Positions 15,686-23,370 of a stretch of 64,000 nt of DNA are shown here, piece after piece; within the stretch, counting starts at the first letter, position 1, and every line of letters begins with the position of its first letter. Both the position numbers and the translations under genes were made by a program. Below the pieces are notes generated by a model, which did not search any database, was not told where the DNA came from, and worked only from the letters and a program-made list of their open reading frames with translations. Source of the stretch: Muribaculaceae bacterium (lineage in GTDB: Bacteria; Bacteroidota; Bacteroidia; Bacteroidales; Muribaculaceae). The stretch is taken from contig WGUO01000001.1 of the NCBI GenBank assembly GCA_014867205.1, positions 186,001-250,000 on the forward strand, given 5' to 3'.

Positions 15686-16843
15686 ATGACCACCCCCTAC
15701 TATATCGTATATGAGGAAAGGCTGCGGGCCAACCTCGAGAAACTGCAGAAGGTGAGCCGCGAGGCGAACCTCAAGATCATCATGGCCTTTAAGGCCAATG
15801 CGCTGTGGAAGACTTTCCCGGTGATTCGCGAGTACTTCACGGCCTCGACGGCCAGCTCGCTCAACGAGATGAGGCTCTCTCTCGAGTTCCTCGGCAATGA
15901 CGTGCATGCATACTGTCCGGTCTATACCGACGAGTCATTCCCGGAGTTCCTGAACGGCTGCACGCACATCACCTTCAACTCGCTGTCACAGTTCCGCAAG
16001 TATTACCCGCAGATGCAGGCGTCGGAGCGGCATGTCTCCGCCGGACTGCGTGTGAACCCTCATTGCAGCGTGATCGAGACCGACATCTACAATCCTTGCG
16101 TTCCCGGGTCGCGGTTTGGCGAGAACCCCGGGAACCTGCGCGACGGACTACCCGAGGGGATCGAGGGACTCCATTTCCACGCGCTCTGCGAGTCGTCGAG
16201 CTACGACCTCGAGGCCGTGCTGAACGCATTTCTGGACCAGTATGGCCACCTGCTTCCGCAGGTAAAATGGCTCAACATGGGAGGCGGTCATCTCATCACT
16301 CGCAAGGACTATGACACCGAGCATCTGACGCGTCTGATCAACTCGCTGCACGAGAGGTATCCGCACCTTGAGATCATCATAGAGCCGGGAAGCGCCTTCA
16401 CCTGGCAGACCGGCGACCTTGTGACCGAGGTGCTCGACGTAGTCGAGGACGCCGGGATACGCACGGCGATCATCGACGCTTCGTTCGCATGCCACATGCC
16501 TGACTGTCTCGAGATGCCTTACAAGCCGGTGATTGCTGAGGCGTTGCCCGACGAAGGAGGTTCAACACGCAACGAGGGCCGCGGGATGCCGCGCGAGGGA
16601 ATACCCTACAGGCTCGGGGGCAACTCCTGCCTCAGCGGCGACTTTGTCGGCGACTGGTACTTCGCCCGTCCGCTGCAGCCCGGCGACCGACTGACGCTGC
16701 TTGACATGAACCACTACACCACGGTGAAGACTAACATGTTCAACGGCATACAGCATCCCTCGATATGGTTCAAGCCCATCGACGGCGAGCCTCATATGCT
16801 CCGCGAGTTCACCTACTCCGACTACCGCGACCGCATGGACTGA
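15686..16843 (+). CDS. nspC: Carboxynorspermidine decarboxylase
   Basis: A 385-residue PLP-dependent alanine-racemase-fold decarboxylase that makes spermidine or norspermidine from the carboxy form in the alternative (aspartate semialdehyde-dependent) polyamine route. The PLP lysine lies in IMAFKANALWK (Lys36). Other family signatures: ETDIYNPCVPGSRFG, GLHFHALCE, NMGGGHLITRKDYD, EPGSAFTWQTG, SFACHMPDCLEMPYKP and GGNSCLSGDFVGDW. These match NspC rather than diaminopimelate decarboxylase. The partner carboxynorspermidine synthase is not in the window. The ATG at 15686 directly follows the TAACACC repeats. Confidence 0.94.
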   Translation: MTTPYYIVYEERLRANLEKLQKVSREANLKIIMAFKANALWKTFPVIREYFTASTASSLNEMRLSLEFLGNDVHAYCPVYTDESFPEFLNGCTHITFNSLSQFRKYYPQMQASERHVSAGLRVNPHCSVIETDIYNPCVPGSRFGENPGNLRDGLPEGIEGLHFHALCESSSYDLEAVLNAFLDQYGHLLPQVKWLNMGGGHLITRKDYDTEHLTRLINSLHERYPHLEIIIEPGSAFTWQTGDLVTEVLDVVEDAGIRTAIIDASFACHMPDCLEMPYKPVIAEALPDEGGSTRNEGRGMPREGIPYRLGGNSCLSGDFVGDWYFARPLQPGDRLTLLDMNHYTTVKTNMFNGIQHPSIWFKPIDGEPHMLREFTYSDYRDRMD

Positions 16844-16850
16844 GATTTAA

Positions 16851-17006
16851 GTCATAGGTAAGAGTTATGAGGTATTGTATGTCATAAGGATTATAAGTCA
16901 ATGTTATGAGGTATTGTATGTCATAAGGATTATAAGTCATTGGTCTGTGTTATGAGGTATTTTATGACATAAGGATTATAAGTCATAGGTCTGTGTTATG
17001 AAGTCT
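16851..17006. repeat. Four imperfect tandem copies of a roughly 40-bp repeat
   Basis: Downstream of nspC a unit beginning GTCATnGGT and containing GTTATGAGGTATT, GTCATAAGG and ATTATAA is repeated about four times with lengths of 39-47 bp; the last copy is truncated. The repeat is rich in the words TTATAAGTCA and GTCATAA. No coding potential. Confidence 0.8.
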
Positions 17007-17047
17007 GATATATTTGATCACTAAGTTTCCGGATATGGTTGTATCTG

Positions 17048-17364
17048 TGCGGGAGTCTGCAAGACTCCGACCATTAGTAGCCGGGTACACGGCGGCGGAA
17101 TGCGCAGCGCAAGCCGGAAACGCATTCCGCTGGCGTGTGCCCGGGAAATGAATAGATAATATGTGTCTGAAAGACACCTCGTTACGTCAGGAAGAGACGT
17201 TGTAGTGAAGTCGTCGACATTGTAACGAGGTGTCTTTCAGACACATGCGCTATTATCGTCTACCGGGTACACGAATCGGAAAAATGCTTTCGCAGCGGGC
17301 TGCGGCATTTTTCCGATTCGTGTACCCGGCTACTAATGGTCGAGGTCTTTGCAGACCTCCGCAC
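17048..17364. repeat. REP/BIME-like double palindrome (two inverted hairpin elements)
   Basis: Two related units lie head to head. Left unit: a 7-bp hairpin GGAGTCT/AGACTCC (17052-17068), then GTAG (17077-17080), then a 24-bp stem (17081-17104 with 17121-17144; one mismatch, two wobbles). Right unit, on the other strand: hairpin GAGGTCT/AGACCTC (17342-17359), GTAG (17333-17330) and a perfect 25-bp stem (17263-17287 with 17305-17329). In the centre, 25-bp perfect arms lie at 17161-17185 and 17222-17246. A GTAG tetranucleotide next to a palindrome is the known hallmark of REP elements mobilised by RAYT transposases. The homology appears to extend loosely to about 17018 and 17408. Confidence 0.82.
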
Positions 17365-17578
17365 AGGTTCTCACTTGTCAGGATAGAGACAATATACTCA
17401 GGTGATTTGGTGATATTGAGATTAAAAACATATTTATGGTTTGGGGAATAATTTAGATTTAATTTTTAGCAAAGTTTTCCAAAATATTTTTTATACACTT
17501 GATTAATAACTAAATAAAAATTTTAATGGTCGCAAAAGTTTTCCAAAATAAAACTTTTGCGATTTTCTTGTGTTTATT

Positions 17579-17608
17579 TTTGTAGTTAAAAAATTATTTG
17601 TAATTTTG
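17579..17608 (+). promoter_or_regulatory. Promoter of nrdD with long structured leader
   Basis: TTTG (17579-17582), an 18-bp spacer and TAATTTTG (17601-17608). The leader of about 150 nt up to 17763 can form a 10-bp long-range stem (17621-17630 with 17711-17720, one G-T pair). Apart from this leader, 17409-17578 is AT-rich with no other recognised signal. Confidence 0.6.
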
Positions 17609-17763
17609 TACCGGAGTTCGCCGTCGGGAAGAACATCAACTATCTCGGCTATCCTGTCGATTATCGATTGAGAGCCGCTTAGGGGTCTCTTACGGATTGG
17701 GTCGTATGGTTTTCCGACGGTCGGGGCGAAGATTACATCAACCTAAAATTCAATACAAGACAC

Positions 17764-19968
17764 ATGATACAGACAGTTGTCAAGCGCGACGGCCGAGTGG
17801 TCGGATATAACGAGGAGAAAATCAAGGCTGCGATCCGCAAGGCCATGATCACGACCGACATGGGTGAGGACGAAGCCCTGATACAGAAGATAACGGACCG
17901 CATCGGCATGACCGGTCGCGAGCAGATGACTGTCGAGGACATACAGGACCGTGTGGAGATCGAGTTGATGAAATCGGCACGCAAGGATGTCGCCAAGCGC
18001 TACATAGCCTACCGCGACAAGCGGAGCATTGCGCGCCGCGCCAAGACGCGCGATATCTTCCTTGAGATCATCGAGGCCAAGAACAATGACATCACGCGCG
18101 AGAACGCCAACATGAACACCGACTCGCCGGCCGGCATGATGATGAAGTTCGCAAGCGAGACCACAAAGCCTTTCGTTGACGACTACCTGCTCTCGCCCGA
18201 GGCAAAGCAGGCTGTCAAGAACAACTATATCCACATCCACGACAAGGACTACTACCCCACCAAGAGCCTGACATGCGTGCAGCATCCTCTCGACCGCATA
18301 TTGGAGCGCGGTTTTGTGGCCGGTCATGGAGAGTCGCGTCCCGCGAAGCGCATCGAGACCGCAAGCGTCATCGCATGCATCTCGCTCGAGACCGCGCAGA
18401 ACGAGATGCACGGCGGCCAGGCCATCCCCGCCTTCGACTTCTATCTCGCGCCGTTCGTGCGCCGCTCATACATCGAGGAGGTGAAGAATGTCGAGCAGCT
18501 TTCCGGCGAGGACCTCTCAGACCTCTATGACGCCGAGATCGACGACTTCGTGAAGCGAGACCTTGACGGACTGACCGGCAAGGAGAGATATATGCAGCAC
18601 GCCATCAACAAGACCGTGAACCGTGTACACCAGTCAATGGAGGCATTCATCCACAACATGAACACCATCCACTCGCGCGGCGGCAACCAGGTGGTCTTCT
18701 CGTCGATCAACTACGGTACCGACACCTCGGCCGAGGGCCGGTGCGTGATCCGCGAACTCCTCAACTCAACCTACGAAGGGGTCGGCAATGGTGCCACCGC
18801 AATCTTTCCCATACAGATATGGAAGAAGAAGCGTGGCGTAAGCTATCTGCCCGGCGACCGCAACTATGACCTGTACAGGCTCGCCTGTAAGGTGACGGCC
18901 CGAAGGTTCTTCCCCAACTTCCTGAACCTTGACGCCACCTTCAACCAGGATGACGCATGGCGCGCCGACGACCCCAAACGCTACCTGCACGAGGTGGCCA
19001 CGATGGGCTGCCGTACACGCGTGTTCGAGAACCGTTACGGAGAAAAGACTTCGGTCGGAAGAGGCAACCTCTCTTTCACAACCATCAACATAGTGCGTCT
19101 CGCCATCGAGGTGATGAACGTGCAGGACAAGGAGGAGCGCATCACACGTTTCTTCGAGAAACTCGACGAGGTGCTCGACATAACGGCTCGTCAGCTCAAT
19201 GACCGCTTCAATTTCCAGAAGACCGCACTTGCCAAGCAGTTCCCCCTCGTGATGAGCGCCTTATGGAACCACACCGAGAGCCTCAAGCCGAACGACACCA
19301 TCGAGTCTGTGATCAACCAGGGCACGCTCGGCATCGGCTTCATCGGTCTGGCGGAGTGCCTGATAGCCCTGACCGGCAAACATCATGGCGAGGACGAGGA
19401 GGCGCAGGCTCTCGGACTTCGGATAGTAGGACACATGCGCAGCCGCGTCAACGAATACTGCGAGAAATACGAGCACAACTACTCGGTGCTCGCGACACCC
19501 GCCGAGGGACTTTCCGGCAAGTTCACCAAGAAAGACCGCAAGTCGTTCGGCGTGATACCGGGTGTCACCGACAAGGACTACTACACCAACTCCAACCATG
19601 TGCCGGTATACTACCACTGCTCGCCTCGCCACAAGGCCAAGATCGAGGCGCCCTATCACCCGCTGACCACCGGCGGACACATATTCTATGTGGAGATTGA
19701 TGGCGACGCAACCCACAACGAGGAGTCAATCATGCAGATTGTAGACATGATGGACAAGTATAACCTCGGCTACGGGTCGGTAAACCACAACCGCAACCAC
19801 TGCCCCAACTGCGGATATGAGAATGCCGAGAAGGACCAGAAGAAGTGCCCGAAGTGCGGCGCGACGTTCGAGACGATACAGCGCATCACCGGCTACCTTG
19901 TCGGCACGACCGATCGATGGAACTCCGGCAAACTCGCAGAACTCCATGACCGCGTGGTGCATAAGTAG
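17764..19968 (+). CDS. nrdD: Anaerobic (class III) ribonucleoside-triphosphate reductase
   Basis: A 734-residue glycyl-radical enzyme that reduces ribonucleotides to deoxyribonucleotides without oxygen. The N-terminal ATP-cone (VVKRDGRVVGYNEEKIKAAI) provides allosteric control. The catalytic barrel carries conserved segments such as IHIHDKDYYPTKSLTC, HGGQAIPAFDFY and QVVFSSINYGTDTS. The C-terminus has the zinc site Cys680-x2-Cys683 and Cys695-x2-Cys698 and the radical glycine Gly710 in RITGYLVGT. It is activated by NrdG, encoded 142 bp downstream. The presence of the class III enzyme fits strict or frequent anaerobic life. Confidence 0.97.
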   Translation: MIQTVVKRDGRVVGYNEEKIKAAIRKAMITTDMGEDEALIQKITDRIGMTGREQMTVEDIQDRVEIELMKSARKDVAKRYIAYRDKRSIARRAKTRDIFLEIIEAKNNDITRENANMNTDSPAGMMMKFASETTKPFVDDYLLSPEAKQAVKNNYIHIHDKDYYPTKSLTCVQHPLDRILERGFVAGHGESRPAKRIETASVIACISLETAQNEMHGGQAIPAFDFYLAPFVRRSYIEEVKNVEQLSGEDLSDLYDAEIDDFVKRDLDGLTGKERYMQHAINKTVNRVHQSMEAFIHNMNTIHSRGGNQVVFSSINYGTDTSAEGRCVIRELLNSTYEGVGNGATAIFPIQIWKKKRGVSYLPGDRNYDLYRLACKVTARRFFPNFLNLDATFNQDDAWRADDPKRYLHEVATMGCRTRVFENRYGEKTSVGRGNLSFTTINIVRLAIEVMNVQDKEERITRFFEKLDEVLDITARQLNDRFNFQKTALAKQFPLVMSALWNHTESLKPNDTIESVINQGTLGIGFIGLAECLIALTGKHHGEDEEAQALGLRIVGHMRSRVNEYCEKYEHNYSVLATPAEGLSGKFTKKDRKSFGVIPGVTDKDYYTNSNHVPVYYHCSPRHKAKIEAPYHPLTTGGHIFYVEIDGDATHNEESIMQIVDMMDKYNLGYGSVNHNRNHCPNCGYENAEKDQKKCPKCGATFETIQRITGYLVGTTDRWNSGKLAELHDRVVHK

Positions 19969-19977
19969 GGTTTTAGG

Positions 19978-20107
19978 TTAATTATTAATTATTAGAGATT
20001 AAAGATTAATTTATAGTGGATTAATCTTAATTATTAATTATTAGAGATTAGAGATTAATTTATAGTGAATTGATTATTAATCTTTAGTCTTTAATCTTTA
20101 ATCTTTA
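19978..20107. repeat. 49-bp direct repeat plus ATCTTTA heptamers before nrdG
   Basis: A unit starting TTAATTATTAATTATTAGAG is present at 19978-20026 and again from 20027, offset by exactly 49 bp, with one substitution in the first 40 bases. It is followed by four 7-bp units (ATCTTTA, GTCTTTA, ATCTTTA, ATCTTTA; 20080-20107) that end 3 nt before the nrdG ATG. The left part contains the complementary word (AGATTAAAGATTAAT), so the spacer can fold on itself. Confidence 0.85.
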
Positions 20108-20110
20108 ATT

Positions 20111-20563
20111 ATGAGGGTACTGGATGTTATAAGGGGGACTACGGTTGATGGTCCCGGTTTCAGGACATCAATCTATCTCGCGGGGTGTCGCCACCGGTGT
20201 CCCGGATGCCACAATCCGCAGTCGTGGGATTTCAACGCCGGCACGGAGACGGACATTGACACACTAATGGAGATCATCGAGGAGGAGGACTTCGACGTGA
20301 CACTGTCGGGAGGAGATCCGCTATACCATCCTGAGGATGTTGCGGAGATAGCGCGCAGAGTGCGTGAGCTCGGGCACACGGTTTGGGTCTACACCGGTTT
20401 CACGTGGGAGGAGATACAGCGCGATCCGGCGATGCTTGCCGCGCTCCGCGATGTCGAGGCTATTGTCGACGGACCCTATGTGGAGTCGCTGCGCGACCCT
20501 GACCTTCCCTTCAGAGGCTCATCAAACCAGCGCATAATAAAACTGAGGCAGGACCAAGAATAG
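20111..20563 (+). CDS. nrdG: Anaerobic ribonucleotide reductase activating enzyme
   Basis: A 150-residue radical SAM protein that uses a 4Fe-4S cluster and S-adenosylmethionine to make the glycyl radical on NrdD. The cluster motif is Cys26-x3-Cys30-x2-Cys33 (AGCRHRCPGCHN). It is preceded by the usual start RVLDVIRGTTVDGPGFRTSIY and followed by the SAM-binding segment VTLSGGDPLY. Length is normal for the family. The last eight codons form the left arm of the terminator hairpin. Confidence 0.96.
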   Translation: MRVLDVIRGTTVDGPGFRTSIYLAGCRHRCPGCHNPQSWDFNAGTETDIDTLMEIIEEEDFDVTLSGGDPLYHPEDVAEIARRVRELGHTVWVYTGFTWEEIQRDPAMLAALRDVEAIVDGPYVESLRDPDLPFRGSSNQRIIKLRQDQE

Positions 20564-20580
20564 TCCTGCCTCAGTTTTAT
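20539..20580 (+). terminator. Terminator overlapping the nrdG 3' end
   Basis: A 16-bp perfect stem (AAAACTGAGGCAGGAC at 20539-20554 with its complement at 20563-20578) has an 8-nt loop. The left arm is coding sequence and the right arm ends in TTTT. It lies between convergent nrdG and the minus-strand T9SS cargo gene. Confidence 0.88.
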
Positions 20581-20613
20581 CGTAGTGATTGGAATTATTT
20601 GAGTAATCTCGGA

Positions 20614-21714
20614 TTATCTGATCAGAATCTTTTCGGCCTTGGCTCCGCAGACGCGGATGTAGATGCCGCCCGAAGGATTGTCGACACGTGAACCCTGCAG
20701 AGTGTAATAGACCGGAGTATCGGTCATGTTATCGGCAACAGGAGACTCCACCGATGATGTGAGTCCATCGGCGGAATAATAGTACACACTCTCCGGGCTG
20801 AATCCTCCGGTGTCATACTCCGACTTGGCTCGTATTACCATCCGGTGTCCGGTGCTGCGGGGAAGATTCACAGACACTGTCTCCCAGCGTGCGCAGAGCG
20901 GTGCAGTCCATGAGGTGTCGCTCCAGTCGATGGCACCGGCGCGTTGCGGAGCGTAGTCAGTCTGGCTTGAGTCAAACACCACATTGCCGTCGCCATCCAG
21001 CTCATAATAGATCATATGGAGCCTACCGCTCTCCGACATCACGTTGCAGTAGTGTGAATCCTGATTTGTGATTTCCCAAGCCACCGGGCAATCATCAGGA
21101 ATTGCGTAGAAATTGACACTTCCCAGTCCGACGTAGCACATCCCCTCTTTCTCGTTGAACTCCGGCTGCTCGCCGCAAATCAGCTCAAGGCTGTAATAGC
21201 GCATCCGTTCCGGGCTCTCGATGACAAACTCATAGGGGGTGCTGCTTGCGAAATAGGCAGACTGTTCGGCAACAATTGCATCAGACAGGTCCGGTTTCGA
21301 CCCGTAACGGAGTCTTACAGCCTGCAGGTATTCCTTTGCGAATTTGGAATTATAGACATTGACGTAGGTCGCGATGCGGTCTACGCGGTGGGCCAGCGGG
21401 GAGAGGTTGCGGATTGTGGCCACGCTCTCCAGGTCATAACCGCACCGCATATCGGAGAACGGATTGACGACAGATAGATTTTTGGTTGTGGCGAAATTCA
21501 TGCACTCCCATCTCGACGCGCCGAACTGAGTGTTGCTGACATGGGGCGTGTCGTCAAGCACAAACGAGCCCCAGTATACGTAAGAGGTTATGAGATCAAA
21601 AGCCGGCGCCGATTCCTGAGCTGCTGCCGATATCTGCGCGGCCGATACCTGCGCGGCCGCGCAGGGACCCAGTATGTAGAGAGCGGTTATCAGCGACCTA
21701 AAGGTTAGTTTCAT
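20614..21714 (-). CDS. Secreted protein of unknown function with T9SS-type C-terminal domain
   Basis: A 366-residue exported protein. The N-terminus has a long hydrophobic signal region followed by a short alanine-rich duplication (AAQVSAAQISAAAQES). The main body is beta-rich, with no catalytic motif I recognise. The final 38 residues (VYYTLQGSRVDNPSGGIYI, then KAEKILIR) match the type A sorting signal seen in the SusF-like protein at 10127. It is probably carried to the cell surface by T9SS. The start codon is preceded by TAACACC heptamers and an array of 9-mers. It stands alone between convergent nrdG and the divergent efflux operon. Confidence 0.75.
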   Translation of the reverse strand: MKLTFRSLITALYILGPCAAAQVSAAQISAAAQESAPAFDLITSYVYWGSFVLDDTPHVSNTQFGASRWECMNFATTKNLSVVNPFSDMRCGYDLESVATIRNLSPLAHRVDRIATYVNVYNSKFAKEYLQAVRLRYGSKPDLSDAIVAEQSAYFASSTPYEFVIESPERMRYYSLELICGEQPEFNEKEGMCYVGLGSVNFYAIPDDCPVAWEITNQDSHYCNVMSESGRLHMIYYELDGDGNVVFDSSQTDYAPQRAGAIDWSDTSWTAPLCARWETVSVNLPRSTGHRMVIRAKSEYDTGGFSPESVYYYSADGLTSSVESPVADNMTDTPVYYTLQGSRVDNPSGGIYIRVCGAKAEKILIR

Positions 21715-21715
21715 A

Positions 21716-21815
21716 GGTGTTAGGTTTTGAGGTGTTAGAGTTTAGGTGTTAGGGCCATATACGACTTATACGTCTTATATGACTTATATGACTTATACGT
21801 CTTATATGACTTATA
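21716..21815. repeat. Leader repeats: TAACACC heptamers and TATAAGTCA-type nonamers
   Basis: Reading toward the minus-strand start at 21714 there are six exact tandem 9-mers (plus strand CGACTTATA, CGTCTTATA, TGACTTATA, TGACTTATA, CGTCTTATA, TGACTTATA; 21762-21815). Three TAACACC heptamers follow (plus-strand GGTGTTA at 21716, 21731 and 21745), spaced by 14-15 bp. The last heptamer ends 1 nt before the ATG. Confidence 0.88.
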
Positions 21816-21839
21816 ATTCGTATAGGCTGTTTATAGCCA

Positions 21840-21847
21840 CAAAGATA
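21840..21847 (-). promoter_or_regulatory. -7 box upstream of the minus-strand T9SS cargo gene
   Basis: TATCTTTG on the minus strand matches TAnnTTTG. No good TTTG lies at the -33 distance. If used, the leader is about 120 nt and contains both repeat arrays. Confidence 0.45.
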
Positions 21848-21974
21848 GGTAAAATTTAGAGAAGATGAAACTTTTTACTTAAAAAATGTGAAAAAAGTTA
21901 ACTTGCAGTTATTCTGAGAGAAATGTTCTGAGGGCATAGACGTTTCATGACATTTATAATTTGGTGCCACAATT

Positions 21975-21992
21975 GTGTACGGAAACGGACAC
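21975..21992. promoter_or_regulatory. Dyad upstream of the sigma-54 promoter, candidate activator site
   Basis: GTGTACGGAAACGGACAC has arms GTGTnCG and CGnACAC. Its centre lies about 97 bp before the predicted sigma-54 transcription start, a typical distance for NtrC-family enhancer sites. A half-site-like CGGACGC follows at about 22004-22010. The rest of spacer 21848-22050 shows nothing recognisable. Confidence 0.55.
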
Positions 21993-22054
21993 TTTCTCAA
22001 TATCGGACGCTCCCTAAATTGACTATATCTCAGATCGTCAATGTTTTAAACTTT

Positions 22055-22069
22055 TGGCACAGATAATGC
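22055..22069 (+). promoter_or_regulatory. Sigma-54 promoter of the efflux operon
   Basis: TGGCACA-GATA-ATGC: the -24 element TGGCAC is perfect, the -12 element is ATGC instead of TTGC, and the invariant GG and GC are separated by exactly 10 nt. The predicted start is near 22081, 15 nt before the ATG at 22096. The operon it precedes encodes a sigma-54 activator. Confidence 0.72.
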
Positions 22070-22095
22070 GACGTAAATGGTGTAACTATACCGAT

Positions 22096-23346
22096 ATGGA
22101 CAGAGAGATTCCAAAGACAGAACTCAGACGCAGGGCGAGATGGCGAATTATAATCATTATCGCAGTCGCGGCAGTCGTGGCAGCCGTTATCGTCGGAGTG
22201 GCATTGCTGACCGGCACGACGGTGAGCAGCCGCGACCTGACGATAAAGAGGGCCGACCGTGGCACAATAGAAAACAGTGTGACGGCGAGCGGCAAGGTAG
22301 TACCGCTCCGCGAGCAGGCCATAGTATCACCCGTGGCGACACGCATACTCGAGGTCTATCGTCAGGAGGGGGATACGGTTGCCGGAGGCGAGTCGCTGCT
22401 GAAACTCGACCTCGCCGACGCCGAGACCGAGGTCAGGCATATGGCTGACGAAGTCAGCATGAAGCAAAGCGAGATGGAACGGACTGCCCTCAGCGGCAGG
22501 ACATCAGTCTCGGAACTCGAGATGCGCATAAGGGCGAAGGAGATGTCGGTGGCACATCTCAAGGCCAACGTTGCCAACGAGCGTCGACTCGACAGCATAG
22601 GGAGCGGAACCGGCGACCGCATCCGCGAGGCACAATTGGCATACGAGACCGGAAGGCTCGAGCTCGAGCAACTGCGCATGCAACTTGCCAACGAGCGGAA
22701 ATCTCAGGAGGCCGCATACCGGAGCAAGCAACTCGAGGGGAGCATCACCGCGCGCAACCTCGAGGCTGCGCAAAGAACACTCAGCGAAGCGCGCATCACT
22801 GCGCCCCATGCTGGAACCGTCACATACATCAACAGGAGCCTCGGCACGGCAATCGGTGCCGGCGAACGGCTTGCTGCCGTTGCCGACCTGACGCACTTCA
22901 GGATAAAGGCCGAGATTCCCGAGAGCAATTCCTCGCGGCTGACTGTCGGAGCCAATGTCAGGGTCAAGGTCAACAGGCATAACCTCTCAGGCCGAATTGC
23001 AGGAATATCGCCAAGCAGCCAGGGGGGAATGGTGGAGTTCTCGGTAATGCTCGACAACGACAATGCCCCGGGACTACGCCCCGGACTCAACGCCGAACTC
23101 AACATAGTGTTCGACATACTCGGGGATGCAGTCCGCATCCCCAATGGCTCCTACTACTCATCGCCCGGCAAGTATATTATGTTTGTAAAGATCGGTGAGA
23201 ACACTCTGGAGCGAAGGGAAGTCACTCTCGGGGGCGGCAACTTCGACTATGTTGAGGTAAAGAGCGGCCTCAGGCCCGGCGAGGAGGTCGTGCTGACCGA
23301 CATGAGCATATACAAGAACAAGAGAAAACTAAACATACGAAACTAA
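22096..23346 (+). CDS. HlyD/MacA-family periplasmic adaptor of an ABC export system
   Basis: A 416-residue membrane-fusion protein linking an inner-membrane transporter to a TolC-type channel. One N-terminal membrane helix (WRIIIIIAVAAVVAAVIVGVA, about residues 17-39) is followed by a lipoyl/barrel-sandwich half (VTASGKVVPLREQAIVSP). Next comes a long coiled-coil hairpin of about 120 residues (from TEVRHMADEVSMKQSE to LEAAQRTLSEA), then the second lipoyl half (ITAPHAGTVTYINR) and the beta-barrel. An ATG at 22054 is in frame but lies upstream of the predicted transcription start, so 22096 is used. First gene of the operon that also encodes ATPase, permeases, TolC and a two-component system. 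The substrate is unknown. Confidence 0.88.
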   Translation: MDREIPKTELRRRARWRIIIIIAVAAVVAAVIVGVALLTGTTVSSRDLTIKRADRGTIENSVTASGKVVPLREQAIVSPVATRILEVYRQEGDTVAGGESLLKLDLADAETEVRHMADEVSMKQSEMERTALSGRTSVSELEMRIRAKEMSVAHLKANVANERRLDSIGSGTGDRIREAQLAYETGRLELEQLRMQLANERKSQEAAYRSKQLEGSITARNLEAAQRTLSEARITAPHAGTVTYINRSLGTAIGAGERLAAVADLTHFRIKAEIPESNSSRLTVGANVRVKVNRHNLSGRIAGISPSSQGGMVEFSVMLDNDNAPGLRPGLNAELNIVFDILGDAVRIPNGSYYSSPGKYIMFVKIGENTLERREVTLGGGNFDYVEVKSGLRPGEEVVLTDMSIYKNKRKLNIRN

Positions 23347-23370
23347 ATCATTACTTCATTACTATAGCAT

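Noticed and set aside
16983..17451. Two short open frames, one per strand (16983-17177 minus and 17230-17451 plus), that both begin MSFRH and share VYPATNGR.
   Set aside because: Their similarity follows directly from the inverted REP-like element they lie in. The inner parts diverge according to stem pairing rather than codon positions, and neither has a promoter or a recognised protein family.
17611..17682. A gene fragment in frame with nrdD reading PEFAVGKNINYLGYPVDYRL.
   Set aside because: It is only 23 codons before a stop and overlaps a candidate leader stem; not enough to call a pseudogene.
8660..21815. The short tandem arrays considered as CRISPR.
   Set aside because: Units are 7-9 bp with no unique spacers between them, and no cas genes are present.
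22054..22095. An upstream in-frame ATG at 22054 for the efflux adaptor.
   Set aside because: It lies at the sigma-54 promoter itself, before the predicted transcription start, and adds a non-conserved stretch before the membrane helix.
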